Below are positions 15,731-24,770 of a stretch of DNA of 64,000 nucleotides, in pieces (position 1 is the first letter of the stretch; each line of letters begins with the position of its first letter). Under the pieces are notes generated by a model. That model saw nothing but the letters and a program-made list of their open reading frames with translations. It was not told where the DNA came from and ran no database searches. Made by a program: the position numbers and the translations under genes. Location: contig LDXJ01000064.1 in assembly GCA_001029295.1 (NCBI GenBank), forward strand, positions 434,001 through 498,000. Direction: 5' to 3'. The stretch comes from Peptococcaceae bacterium CEB3. GTDB taxonomy: Bacteria > Bacillota > Desulfitobacteriia > Desulfitobacteriales > Desulfitobacteriaceae.

Positions 15731-17068
15731 TCACCTGAGCAGCGCCCTGGCGATGAGGTGAAGATCCTGCACGGTCCGGCAGCGGTACACTCCCTTGCAA
15801 TAGGGGCGGTAGGATGACAAGGCATTGTCTCTTTCCAGCCATTCCGGGGGATTGAGGGGGTTGAGCCAGAGGATGCCGCGCACGTTTTGTTCAATCTCGG
15901 CCAAGTACTCGGCTTGAGCGGGCCGGAAATTATTTTTGCCGTCGCCGAGGATGAGGAGGGTGGAAAGCGCGGAGATCTCCGGCAAGACGTTTTCCGCTAC
16001 CTGCCGGAAGACTTGGCCGTAATCCGAAAAACCCGAACTGGCCTTGCTTGACCAGGTTTCGATGGCCGGGGAGAGGTCCTGCAGATCGTTGTCCCAGATC
16101 TCGGCGGGAACATCCCACAAAGTGTCTATGAAAAAAAAGAGACGGACGCGGCGGAAATTGGCGCGAAGCCGGGCGACCAAGAAAAGCAGAAACTCGGCGT
16201 AAGGCGCGACAGAGTTCGACACGTCACAGAGGACAACAAGTTCCGGGATCCGCGGGAGTCTGCGGTGGTAATGCAGATGAAAAGCGCGGCCATCATTGCG
16301 GGAAGCCTCGCGGACTGTCGCCAGGAGATCGAGAGTGCCCCGGCGGGCAGGGGAGAAGCGCCAGCCCGGCCTCACTGCCAGCCTGCGGCCCCACTGACGG
16401 ATAGCCGTCTGCACCAGAGTTCTTTCCTCGGCCGTGAGCCCCAAAAGGGGTTTATGCTGCCAGGATTCCCGGCGCAAGGATTCCCAACTATTGTCCAGTT
16501 CAATGTTGCGGATTTTCAGTTCCCGGCGCAGAGCTTCCGCCAGGGACTCCAAATGGTTTCGGGCCTCTTCAAAGTCGTCGGCGGTCGTTTGCCCCCGGCT
16601 GAAGGCCAGTTCCTGAGCGTTGAGCCAGGTGTGGGCCCCTGCCTCTCCCAGAAGCTGTTTCACCGTCTCTTCCAGGGCCACCTCGGGTACGGTCCGGCTC
16701 CACCCGGCTAGAAGGGCGCGCACCTTGGCTAAAGAAGGCCGGCCCGCACTGAGACTAACCCCGCCGCTGCCCCGGCCCTGTCCCAGTCCCCCAGGGCCCG
16801 GGGCTTGAGCAGAAGACGAACCTGGGTCCCCTTTTTGTCCCTCTTCTTTTTCCTCTTCTGGGGAGGCTTGGTTAAAAACGGCCTGCCAAACCAGTTCGAA
16901 AGCGTTCGACTCCTGGGACCTATGAATGAGGGTAGCCCGCAAGACCTGTTTCTCAGGTAATTGGGGAAAACGGCGAAGCGCTGTGAGCGCCTCGCCGAGA
17001 TCCTGGGTTGAGACAGGAACGACATAACGGAGGGCGCTGGCGAAGAGAAGAAAGTGCCAACCGTCCAT
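15731..17068 (-). CDS. VWA-domain protein (CoxE-like)
   Basis: A 445-residue cytoplasmic protein with a C-terminal von Willebrand A domain. The MIDAS metal site is CDVSNSVAPYAEF (DxSxS), followed later by the ILGDGKNN loop with its Asp. A Gly/Pro/Glu-rich linker (about residues 90-125) precedes a helical region. Frames open further upstream inside the ATPase gene, but ATG 17068 lies one base after the ATPase stop and has GAGGTTACTTGAG before it. With the MoxR ATPase it forms a CoxD/CoxE-like pair, known to mature the active site of molybdenum hydroxylases such as CO dehydrogenase. No such hydroxylase lies here. Confidence 0.85.
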   Translation of the reverse strand: MDGWHFLLFASALRYVVPVSTQDLGEALTALRRFPQLPEKQVLRATLIHRSQESNAFELVWQAVFNQASPEEEKEEGQKGDPGSSSAQAPGPGGLGQGRGSGGVSLSAGRPSLAKVRALLAGWSRTVPEVALEETVKQLLGEAGAHTWLNAQELAFSRGQTTADDFEEARNHLESLAEALRRELKIRNIELDNSWESLRRESWQHKPLLGLTAEERTLVQTAIRQWGRRLAVRPGWRFSPARRGTLDLLATVREASRNDGRAFHLHYHRRLPRIPELVVLCDVSNSVAPYAEFLLFLVARLRANFRRVRLFFFIDTLWDVPAEIWDNDLQDLSPAIETWSSKASSGFSDYGQVFRQVAENVLPEISALSTLLILGDGKNNFRPAQAEYLAEIEQNVRGILWLNPLNPPEWLERDNALSSYRPYCKGVYRCRTVQDLHLIARALLR

Positions 17069-17069
17069 C

Positions 17070-17954
17070 TCAAGTAACCTCGGCCGTGCGCGCCGCTTCC
17101 GTCTGCCATTGCTGCAGGCGTTCCTCCAGTTTGGCCAAATCTTTGGGATATTTGAGCAAGACGGCCAGGGTGCCGGCCAATTGGTCGAGCACAAGCTGTT
17201 TTTGGTGCAGGGCATGCAGAGCTCGGGCAAAATCGAGACTTTCCGAAACACTGGGAAGTTTGCGCAGAGGGAGCTTGCGCACTTTAGCAACGAATTCCGC
17301 TACGTCATCCAAAAGGTTTTCGGTGACCTCGGGACATTGCCGGCGCAAGATAGCCACTTCCCGCTCCAAAGTGGGATATGCCAGATTGAGATTGACACAG
17401 CGCCGCCGCAGAGCATCACTGAAATCCCGGGCATTATTGCTGGTCAGGATGACGACCGGCTTGTGTTTTGCTTTTATCGTGCCCAATTCCGGAATAGTTA
17501 CTTGAAATTCCGCCAATAATTCCAAGAGGAAGCTTTCAAACTCTTCATCACTTTTGTCTAGTTCGTCGATGAGCAGCAATACGGGTTCCGAGGCCCGAAT
17601 CGCCTGCAGTAAAGGGCGCGCCAGGAGAAATTCCGGTCCGAAGAGATCTGTTTTAATCGCCTCCCAATTTTCCGTTTTCGCTGCCTGGAGGCGCAATAAC
17701 TGTTTGGCGTAATCCCAATCGTATAAAGCCTTAGCCGTATCCAACCCCTCGTAGCACTGAAGCCTGAGCAGGCGCCTGCCCGCTGCTCTGGCCAAGGCCA
17801 GGGCCAGTTGAGTTTTGCCAACCCCGGCGGGACCTTCGATAAGACAAGGCTTTTCCAGAGCCAAGGCCAGAAAGAGGGTCGTCGCCGGCTCTTCGTCCAA
17901 CAAGTAACCTTCTTCGGCCAAGGCTTCGAGCAGAGCCACTGGTGAATGCCACAT
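17070..17954 (-). CDS. MoxR-family AAA+ ATPase (CoxD-like)
   Basis: A 294-residue AAA+ chaperone-type ATPase. Walker A is GPAGVGKTQLA (about residues 39-49), Walker B LLLIDELDKSDEEFESFLLELL, sensor 1 ILTSNNARDFSDALRRR. This is the compact MoxR form. GGAGG lies 9 bases before ATG 17954. It is followed with a one-base gap by the VWA partner, the standard order of MoxR/VWA systems that remodel metalloenzymes. In the molybdenum context here it is most likely a maturation factor for a Mo enzyme. Confidence 0.9.
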   Translation of the reverse strand: MWHSPVALLEALAEEGYLLDEEPATTLFLALALEKPCLIEGPAGVGKTQLALALARAAGRRLLRLQCYEGLDTAKALYDWDYAKQLLRLQAAKTENWEAIKTDLFGPEFLLARPLLQAIRASEPVLLLIDELDKSDEEFESFLLELLAEFQVTIPELGTIKAKHKPVVILTSNNARDFSDALRRRCVNLNLAYPTLEREVAILRRQCPEVTENLLDDVAEFVAKVRKLPLRKLPSVSESLDFARALHALHQKQLVLDQLAGTLAVLLKYPKDLAKLEERLQQWQTEAARTAEVT

Positions 17955-18208
17955 TTCGCTAACCTCCCCGGCATCCTCATCAGGCTGAGAATCATTTAGA
18001 GAACCTACGCTGGAAAACCTCGGAATTCGATTCCGGGAATAAGAGCGCTGCCCTCAAAAATTCATGCACCATGAGCTTACTTGTTATTTTAGCATTGACT
18101 GAGCCCGGAACCAAGCGTCACAAAGGGCCCTTTTCCGGTTTCCGGCGCCTGTATAGACCGGCGGGAGGCGGGAAAAATAGGTTCAGCCTGAGCAAAAAGG
18201 AGGCCAAT

Positions 18209-18334
18209 ATGGGAGCACACAAAAAAGTTTCCCGTCCGAAATCCCCGGTGACGCTCCGAGATCCTCACTACTCGGAGTTTGATACGCAGAAAGAGCGCAA
18301 CATCCAAGCGGCGCATAAGCCCAACCACAAATAA
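18209..18334 (+). CDS. Small basic protein, unknown
   Basis: A 41-codon gene with an excellent ribosome site (AAAAAGGAGG, 6-7 bases before ATG 18209) and a hairpin right after the stop. The product is rich in Lys, His, Arg and Pro (ends QAAHKPNHK) with no hydrophobic segment. The frame is open further upstream to 18071 but without a start signal. It resembles no family I know. The tight RBS-gene-hairpin unit argues that it is real. Confidence 0.6.
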   Translation: MGAHKKVSRPKSPVTLRDPHYSEFDTQKERNIQAAHKPNHK

Positions 18335-18341
18335 GGGGCGA

Positions 18342-18373
18342 GGGGAGTATGAGCGACAGAGTTCATACTCCCC
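18342..18373 (+). terminator. Strong hairpin after the small gene
   Basis: GGGGAGTATGA (18342-18352) pairs perfectly with TCATACTCCCC (18363-18373). The tail is CTCTTTC rather than a long T run, so termination may be weak. Confidence 0.6.
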
Positions 18374-18478
18374 CTCTTTCAATAAATTAAGATTAACTCG
18401 CAGATGCTGGTATTATTGGTCGAACTTGTCCTGCACCTATCGAGCAATACTCACCCCTATACTTGATTTAACACAACT

Positions 18479-20716
18479 CTATTGGAGACCGAGACGTTTC
18501 AGTTTCTTCCATAAACCGGTACGGGTAATACCGAGATAGTCGGCCAAGGCCGTTTTGTTACCCTTGAATTCCCGCAGCAGCATCTCCAGCCTGTCGCGCT
18601 CCGAATCGGACGAAAAAGCCGGACTCGCGAGATCGCCCGGAAGGTCGTTTTCGCTAATCCAGGCCTCCTCGACGAAAACAAAGAGCCGGTTAATGACATT
18701 CTGCAGCTGTCGAATATTTCCCGGCCAAGTGTAATTGAGAAAAGTGCGCTTGGCCCCGGCAGACAGGTGTTTAACCGGAACACCGTGCGTTTGCGCCAGG
18801 TCCTGAAGCAGATGTTCCGCGATTTCGACAACATCCGTGCCCCGTTCGCGCAGAGGGGGGAGTTTGATCTCAATTGCATTGAGCCGATAGAGCAGATCCG
18901 CTCGAAACTGACCCTTTTGCACCATTTCATCCAGCCCGCGGTGCGTAGCGGAGATGATGCGGACGTGCACCGGGATCGGTTTAGCGGAGCCCAGAGGTTC
19001 CACCTCTTGTTCCTGCACGACCCTAAGAATCTTGGCCTGTAATTCCGGAGACAATTCCCCGATCTCGTCGAAAAAGAGGGTACCCCCATCGGCCAAAAGG
19101 ATTTTTCCTTTCCTGCCTCCTCGCACTCCGCCGGTGAAAGCCCCGTCCTGGTAACCGAATAACTCAGATTCCAAAAGATTACCCGGGATGGCCGCCGAGT
19201 TGACCACGATGAAAGGACCGGGGGCGACGGCGCTCGATTCGTGAATCGCCTTGGCAAAAAGTTCCTTCCCGGTTCCTGTTTCACCTGTGAGCAGGATGGG
19301 AAAGTCATATTTGGCGGCGGTGGCTGCCTGGCGAATTGTTTCCCGAATGGCGGGGGAGGATCCCACGATATGCCCGAACCCTTGCGGGACGGCAGCGTGC
19401 CCCAAAAGACTGCGCCCGCGCTTCTTTTCTGCGGCTTCCAAGTGTGCCTGGGAGAGGATTAGGGACAACTGCTCGCAAGCCGCCCGGAAAATTCCGGCAA
19501 AGGAATGGGACAAGGCTTGTTCATCAGAGGTTAGGGCCACGAGAGCCGCTATAATCTCGCGGTTCTCATTTTCCACCGGGGCATAGAGAATGGCGGTAAA
19601 CCCGCTCCCGCCCAACTCTTTTTCGATATTTTCGCAGTGTGGATCGGCGAGATTGAAGGCGACAATACTCTTTGAAGAAAGCATTTCCCGGATCCCACCG
19701 CTTGCTCGCAACGGTTCCCAATTCCCAGCCGCAAGGGGGATTTTCCCCACTTGGGTGATCCGGCGGCGCAGGTTTTTCCTTTGATCGAGTAAAAAAAGGC
19801 CCACTTGCCCCGCCTTAGCTAGGTGGAGCAACTGTAAGCAGTATTGGCAGAGAAAATCTTCCGGGGGTTCACCTTGAATGTTCGTCATGACTGTTTGCAG
19901 CAAAATCGCGTTGGCCCGCGCCTGATATTCGCGTTCCATAACTGCACCGGCCTGAAAAAAGGCGGATGCGACGTGTTGGGCCAGTAACCTGGTCAGCAGG
20001 GCATCCTCGAGGTCAAAGCGGTCGGCCTCGGTACTGCCAAGGAGGATGGCCCCAACCACCCCTTGATCGAACACAATCGGTACCCGCAGAATGGAGCGGA
20101 AGCCCGAATCGTATAGTTTTGGGTCTTCGTCAAAAGAAAATTTGGCCGGGGAAAAGTCTTCGACCAGGTGAGGACGAAGGTGGGAAAATATCCAACCCAG
20201 TCCGGTGTGGCGAATGGTGGAGTAAGCCGTGCGGACGACCCCGACGATGTCGAGCCCGATGGAATATTCGTAAACATAGTTACGCAAGCGCCGGTCGACC
20301 CGCAGCATGTCCAACCTTTCAAAACTTAAAGCCTTTTGCACTATGGCGGCAATCCGCTTGGTAACGGACGCCGGTTCGGTGGGCAAATCCTCCAGGATTT
20401 CCTCCAAAGCGGGCGGCAGCAGGGTCAAGGTATCGGGGCTTTCGCTGACCAAGAGCAGTTTATTCGGACTGCCCGCCACTCTGAACAGCGTGGCAAATAA
20501 TACTTGACCATCGGGTCGCACCCAAAAGCGCAAAGGGTCGTCATTTTTGTCCTGAGTTAAAGGACGGCTCTCCGCCCAGAGAGCCGAGAAGTAAGCCCAG
20601 GAATCTCCCGTTTCCGGGAAAAGAGTCTCCGCAAGCTGATTGCGGGAAATCATCTTACCGCCTTCGTCGAATTTGATGACGGCATAAGGAAATTGGCGCA
20701 GGGGGTTATCGTGCAT
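18479..20716 (-). CDS. Sigma-54-dependent activator with PAS/GAF-like sensor region
   Basis: A 745-residue enhancer-binding protein. The N-terminal half has a PAS-like start (FPYAVIKFDEGGKMISRNQ) and two GAF-like segments. The AAA+ domain begins near residue 440: Walker A GETGTGKELFAKAIHESS, Walker B GGTLFFDEIGEL. A Fis-type HTH ends the protein (NKTALADYLGITRTGLWKKLKRLG). The sigma-54 contact loop reads GAFTGGV where GAFTGA is usual; the last Ala is replaced. AGGAGA lies about 12 bases before ATG 20716. Its target is not obvious: no clear -24/-12 promoter was found nearby. Confidence 0.92.
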   Translation of the reverse strand: MHDNPLRQFPYAVIKFDEGGKMISRNQLAETLFPETGDSWAYFSALWAESRPLTQDKNDDPLRFWVRPDGQVLFATLFRVAGSPNKLLLVSESPDTLTLLPPALEEILEDLPTEPASVTKRIAAIVQKALSFERLDMLRVDRRLRNYVYEYSIGLDIVGVVRTAYSTIRHTGLGWIFSHLRPHLVEDFSPAKFSFDEDPKLYDSGFRSILRVPIVFDQGVVGAILLGSTEADRFDLEDALLTRLLAQHVASAFFQAGAVMEREYQARANAILLQTVMTNIQGEPPEDFLCQYCLQLLHLAKAGQVGLFLLDQRKNLRRRITQVGKIPLAAGNWEPLRASGGIREMLSSKSIVAFNLADPHCENIEKELGGSGFTAILYAPVENENREIIAALVALTSDEQALSHSFAGIFRAACEQLSLILSQAHLEAAEKKRGRSLLGHAAVPQGFGHIVGSSPAIRETIRQAATAAKYDFPILLTGETGTGKELFAKAIHESSAVAPGPFIVVNSAAIPGNLLESELFGYQDGAFTGGVRGGRKGKILLADGGTLFFDEIGELSPELQAKILRVVQEQEVEPLGSAKPIPVHVRIISATHRGLDEMVQKGQFRADLLYRLNAIEIKLPPLRERGTDVVEIAEHLLQDLAQTHGVPVKHLSAGAKRTFLNYTWPGNIRQLQNVINRLFVFVEEAWISENDLPGDLASPAFSSDSERDRLEMLLREFKGNKTALADYLGITRTGLWKKLKRLGLQ

Positions 20717-21412
20717 GTTGTCGTCTTCTCCTAGCGGGGAAATACTTACCCCCTAAATTTGAATCAAATGGGCAAAAAAATGCCGAAATTATCGCTGTAA
20801 ACCGGTAGGAAAACAAAAAAGAACCTCGGTAAAGAGTATACGCCAATAGAACGCCAATTTCCAGTCTCTGAAGGGTTTGTGAATGTTATCTTGATCACTT
20901 TGCCCTTTACAGCACTCTTGGGTCAACGAGCGGCTCTGCAGTGCACGCTCACCTTGGCGCCGGAGCTGCGTACTCGAAGGCTCCGCTAACGCGCCTAACC
21001 TCTGGGTATTTAAGCAGTGGAATCCAAATGCTGCTGCCCTGTCGGGCGCATTTGGCGTCAGTCCGCACCGTGGGACTGACGTCTTAGGCGCGTTCTAACG
21101 CTGCGCCTTCTGCGTGCGCGGACGCTCCTTTGCCTGAAAGGTTCGCTAAGCACTTGCAACGCTCGCTCGTTAACTTTGACGAGACCCTGTCCCCATGCCC
21201 GTATCCGGTTGATGCCTTGGGCGAAATGAGATATACTGTCAGGCAAGACGTAATTGCGACAACGAAATCTCGCAGGAAGCTGCTCCCAGCTAGTGATGGC
21301 AGGCGCAAAATCAAGTTTGCGGCGGGGGGCACAATGCTCCTAAGGAGAGAAGAACTATCCGCGGAGAGGAAAAGAGTGCGGCTAATACTTATGTGCGAAG
21401 GGTGGAATAGAG
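20717..21412. other. 696-base intergenic region with nested inverted repeats
   Basis: No convincing gene. The middle is a nested hairpin (20976-21110, listed separately). The right part (about 21240-21412) is likely the leader and promoter region of the glutamate decarboxylase gene. The left part is the upstream region of the sigma-54 activator. Confidence 0.5.
20976..21110. repeat. Imperfect long hairpin with perfect 11 bp arms
   Basis: AACGCGCCTAA (20988-20998) and TTAGGCGCGTT (21084-21094) are perfect inverted arms. Outside them GAAGGC and GCCTTC extend the pairing, and inside lies a second stem, CGTCAGTCC (21056-21064) with GGACTGACG (21073-21081). It could be a small structured RNA or a MITE-like relic. 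Confidence 0.6.
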
Positions 21413-22795
21413 TTGGCTTTGCATCGTCGGAGAAACAGGGACGCGGAAGAGTTTGAAGACATCTACACTGATCCGGTGTCTCAGATGCAGCTCCCCAAAA
21501 GCAAGCTGCCTGAAAGCGCTTCCAACCCAAGAGTGATAAAGCAACTGATCCGTGATGAACTCTTCCTGGATGGAAATGCCCGGCAGAACTTGGCGACCTT
21601 TTGTACTACATATGTTGAGGATGAGGTCCGGGAACTCATGAATTTGTCAATTGACAAAAACATGATAGACAAAGACGAATATCCCCAAACGGCCGAAATA
21701 GAACAACGCTGTGTAAACATATTGGCAAATCTTTGGCACGCGCCGGACAAGAAGGGCACTATTGGCTGTTCGACGACGGGGTCCAGTGAAGCGGCGATGC
21801 TGGGCGGCCTGGCTCTGAAGTGGCAGTGGCGCAAGCGGCGTGAAGCAGAGGGCAAACCTGCGTACAACCCTAATTTTGTCTGCGGGCCTGTCCAGATATG
21901 TTGGCACAAATTTGCGCGCTACTTTGATGTGGAAATCAGAGAAGTTCCTTTACTGCCTGGTGAGCTGGGAATGACGCCGGGTCAGCTGAGGGATTATTGC
22001 GATGAAAACACGATTGGCGTCGTGGCGACTTTGGGCAGCACCTTTACGGGTGTTTACGAACCCGTGCAGGAGTTGGCTAAAGCTCTCGATGTGATCGAGG
22101 ATGAAACGGGTTGGGATATTCCCATTCATGTGGATGGAGCCAGCGGGGCTTTCATCGCGCCCTTTATCCAGAGGGATCTCCAATGGGATTTTACCATTGC
22201 CAGGGTTAAATCCATTAACGCATCGGGTCACAAATTTGGCATGGCTCCTCTGGGTGTCGGTTGGGTGATTTGGAGAAGCCTAGCCGATTTGCCCGAGGAA
22301 CTGGTCTTTAACGTGGACTATTTGGGAGGGCAAATGCCGACCTTTGCTTTGAATTTCTCCAGGCCCGCCGGGCAGATCATCGCCCAGTATTATAAGTTCT
22401 TGCGCTTGGGGCGTGAAGGCTACACAGCCATTCAGCATGATTGTGCCCGTACTGCTCAATATTTGGGCGAACAGCTGAAGCACATAGATTTACTGGAAAT
22501 ATTGTATGACGGTCATGGCGGTATCCCGGCCGTTTGTTATACTCTCAGGGAGGCAGGGACGACAGGATTTTCCCTGTATGACCTTTCGGATCGTTTAAGA
22601 ATGCGCGGCTGGCAAATCGCTTCCTACCCGCTCCCGGCCGACCGCCAGGATACAACCGTACAGCGCATGTTGATTCGTCACGGGGTCAGCCGTGACATGG
22701 TATCCCTGCTCCTGAGTGATTTGCGGAGGGAATTGGAACATTTGAAGAATAACTCCGTGGCGAGTTCCGGCGACAGGATTAGTTTCCATCATTAG
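21413..22795 (+). CDS. gadB: Glutamate decarboxylase
   Basis: Turns glutamate to 4-aminobutyrate, consuming a proton; a cytoplasmic PLP enzyme of group II decarboxylases. It is 460 residues, close to E. coli GadB in length. The PLP lysine is Lys274 in SINASGHKFGMAPLG, matching the expected position. Other marks are TGSSEAAMLGGLALKW and HVDGASGAFIAPF. The TTG start at 21413 follows GGGTGG by about 9 bases and gives the usual MALH opening. No glutamate/GABA antiporter is beside it, so the full acid-resistance pair is not encoded here. Confidence 0.95.
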   Translation: MALHRRRNRDAEEFEDIYTDPVSQMQLPKSKLPESASNPRVIKQLIRDELFLDGNARQNLATFCTTYVEDEVRELMNLSIDKNMIDKDEYPQTAEIEQRCVNILANLWHAPDKKGTIGCSTTGSSEAAMLGGLALKWQWRKRREAEGKPAYNPNFVCGPVQICWHKFARYFDVEIREVPLLPGELGMTPGQLRDYCDENTIGVVATLGSTFTGVYEPVQELAKALDVIEDETGWDIPIHVDGASGAFIAPFIQRDLQWDFTIARVKSINASGHKFGMAPLGVGWVIWRSLADLPEELVFNVDYLGGQMPTFALNFSRPAGQIIAQYYKFLRLGREGYTAIQHDCARTAQYLGEQLKHIDLLEILYDGHGGIPAVCYTLREAGTTGFSLYDLSDRLRMRGWQIASYPLPADRQDTTVQRMLIRHGVSRDMVSLLLSDLRRELEHLKNNSVASSGDRISFHH

Positions 22796-22825
22796 GGCTA
22801 TTCCGTTAACGGGCAATTCTCATTG

Positions 22826-22857
22826 AAGGTATTTCTCATAGTCTTGGCAAATACCTT
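22826..22857 (+). other. Stem-loop after the decarboxylase gene
   Basis: AAGGTATTT (22826-22834) pairs with AAATACCTT (22849-22857) with a 14-base loop. There is no T run, so it may be an RNA-stability element or a weak terminator. Confidence 0.35.
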
Positions 22858-22983
22858 GGCGTCCGCGGCGAGCCCGCTTATAACTATCAGGCGGGGCACC
22901 GCGATCCTCGAAAGTGGTCAAGTCAAGATTCAGTCTAGGTAGAAGTAAGATTCAGCCTTGCGCAAGAAAGGGGGGAAACCGAC

Positions 22984-23196
22984 ATGGGGGTCAGCGGGGT
23001 AGTACCTTCAATACCAACAGTTTTTGTCCTTTGGATAGCGCTCTTTTTCCTTTTAAGCGCAATTTTGATGTGGCTTTGGAATATCACAATTACCAGTATC
23101 TTTGATGTCCGGGAAATAACGTATTGGGAAGCTTTTCGTCTCTTGATCATTGCTGGGATTCTGTTTGGTAAAATTGGGTTCAATATGCATTTTTAA
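22984..23196 (+). CDS. Small two-helix membrane protein
   Basis: A 70-residue protein with two hydrophobic segments (about residues 11-33 and 49-66) joined by a loop DVREITYWEAFR. The start has GAAAGGGGGG upstream. I do not recognise a family; the IFDVREITYWEAFRLL loop looks conserved and polar, as in small membrane regulators. It follows the decarboxylase gene by 188 bases and has its own ribosome site. A link to acid response is only positional. Confidence 0.6.
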   Translation: MGVSGVVPSIPTVFVLWIALFFLLSAILMWLWNITITSIFDVREITYWEAFRLLIIAGILFGKIGFNMHF

Positions 23197-23216
23197 AAAG
23201 TAGATTCCTTCAGACT

Positions 23217-24059
23217 TCAAGCGCTGCCGTTTATGAGATTGGACTCCCGTTTTGTAAAGAAATCGGATTCTTTTATCACCAGGAAAACCGTTAACAGAAG
23301 AAGAAGAACCGTTTGTATGATCTTGCTGTGGGGATCCGTTTGAAAAATCTCATTAAAAAATCCCGCCGTTATATGAAATACAATGGCCACCAAAATATTG
23401 CGGCCGGTTTTGTAATATAACCAGTTCATCAATACGACATAAGGGATAAGGCTGACCACAAAGTTCAAAGAATATATCCAGCCCGATTCGACTAAATTGG
23501 CTTGATAATAATCCTTAATAAATGAAAGCGGAAAATGCCAGAGCGCCCAGAAGACCGCAAATATTAAAGATGTAGTGAGCAGGCTGAAATGCCTGCGCAG
23601 GCAGTCGGTACCATAAGAATGCCATGCCAGTTCCTCCAAAATGGGAGCAAGGATCAGTATAAACCAAGCGGGAAAAATACCGGCTGAAAACGAAAATCTG
23701 CTTGACAGGTTAAACTGATTGGCACTGTAGCCAAATAATAAAGAAATAGCCTGGGCCAGAAGAATGCTTCCCAGCATAAGAAAGCACGTTGCGAGAATAT
23801 AGATGGGCTGTATCTTGTTGAAGGTAAACGTTCGGCCTAGGAAGTCGGCCCGCAGTTCACGGTCCCGGAAAATCAGAACCAAAGCTATTGTCATTGGGGC
23901 CAACAAGCCCAGAATGCCGAGTAGGCTTGACACCATGGTGTAAAAGCCGCGAACGGGTTCAATGTGACTCATGTATCCCCCCACAAACCAGAGGCCCCAT
24001 GGAACCGCTGTGGCTAAAGCATAAAATAGAAATGGATGCCGGTATTTTTCAATACTCAC
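23217..24059 (-). CDS. CPBP-family (CAAX-like) intramembrane protease
   Basis: A 280-residue membrane protein with about seven or eight segments and the CPBP motifs: EELAWHSYG (motif 1; the usual EExxxR has His/Ser in place of Arg) and FAVFWALWHFPLSF (motif 2, with the catalytic His). These belong to the Abi/CAAX prenyl-protease-like family, which often processes bacteriocins or membrane signals. The GTG start at 24059 has GGAGGG 6-7 bases upstream. It lies just downstream of a TetR gene on the same strand and is its likely target. Confidence 0.85.
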   Translation of the reverse strand: MSIEKYRHPFLFYALATAVPWGLWFVGGYMSHIEPVRGFYTMVSSLLGILGLLAPMTIALVLIFRDRELRADFLGRTFTFNKIQPIYILATCFLMLGSILLAQAISLLFGYSANQFNLSSRFSFSAGIFPAWFILILAPILEELAWHSYGTDCLRRHFSLLTTSLIFAVFWALWHFPLSFIKDYYQANLVESGWIYSLNFVVSLIPYVVLMNWLYYKTGRNILVAIVFHITAGFFNEIFQTDPHSKIIQTVLLLLLTVFLVIKESDFFTKRESNLINGSA

Positions 24060-24126
24060 GAGAACCCTCCTTACTTAGACACCTTAGACACAAATGATCC
24101 TCCTTCGTTGTTTCTGCCAGTCAATT

Positions 24127-24735
24127 TCACATAAACGAAAAAGACCCGGGAGCAGCGCCTAACGACCTTTCAATAAGGGTTTGCATAGCTGACATCCGTT
24201 TCAGCCGTTCTTCCTGACTCCACTCAAAGAGGCCTGATTCGAGGAGAAATTGGGACCCTGCCAGGAGGAATTGGACGGTTTCCAGGGCATTTTCCACCTG
24301 AAATAAAGACTCCTGTTTGCCTTGCTCGATGATTTTGGCAAAGATAGGCGAGATCTTCAGGATGATTTCTATGTTTATCCGTTCGTGAAGCTCCCTATTC
24401 TCAGGCCGGTGCAGGTTTTGCATCAACTCGCTTTCTTTCTCCGGAAGCCGGTCTTGCCCTCTCAGCATGCAACGCACTTTATCCATGACCCCTATTGCCG
24501 GATCCTCTGCGATTTTCCTGTACTCCTCATAGAGTTGGTCGGCTGCCACCTGGACGAGGGCATCGAGAATATCTTCCTTAGACTTAAAATAGTAATAAAA
24601 TGTTCCTTTCGCTACCCCCACCTTCTTAATAATGGAATCTACCGTGGTATTGATATACCCTTGACTTTTAAACAACTCTTCTGCAGCCTCAAGTATCTCT
24701 GTTCGCCGTTCCTCCGGATCTTTAGAAATTCTCAC
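24127..24735 (-). CDS. TetR-family repressor
   Basis: A 202-residue regulator. The N-terminal HTH (TTVDSIIKKVGVAKGTFYYYFKSKEDIL, about residues 30-57) is typical of TetR. The C-terminal part is the variable ligand domain. It is the first gene of a probable two-gene unit with the CPBP protease. A perfect 19 bp palindrome lies 16 bases upstream of its start (24752-24770) and should be its operator, giving autorepression. Confidence 0.93.
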   Translation of the reverse strand: MRISKDPEERRTEILEAAEELFKSQGYINTTVDSIIKKVGVAKGTFYYYFKSKEDILDALVQVAADQLYEEYRKIAEDPAIGVMDKVRCMLRGQDRLPEKESELMQNLHRPENRELHERINIEIILKISPIFAKIIEQGKQESLFQVENALETVQFLLAGSQFLLESGLFEWSQEERLKRMSAMQTLIERSLGAAPGSFSFM

Positions 24736-24751
24736 TATAGAGCCTCCTTGG

Positions 24752-24770
24752 TTGACTGACCGTCAGTCAA
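24752..24770. promoter_or_regulatory. TetR operator palindrome
   Basis: TTGACTGAC, one central base, then GTCAGTCAA: a perfect 19 bp dyad directly upstream of the TetR gene. Its position and symmetry fit an autorepression operator; GACTGACNGTCAGTC-type sites are common for this family. Confidence 0.8.

Noticed and set aside
20954-20970. A GG-N10-GC pattern (TTGGCGC...CTGCG) like a sigma-54 promoter
   Set aside because: The rest of the consensus is poor and it lies about 460 bases before the next gene; too weak to report as a promoter.
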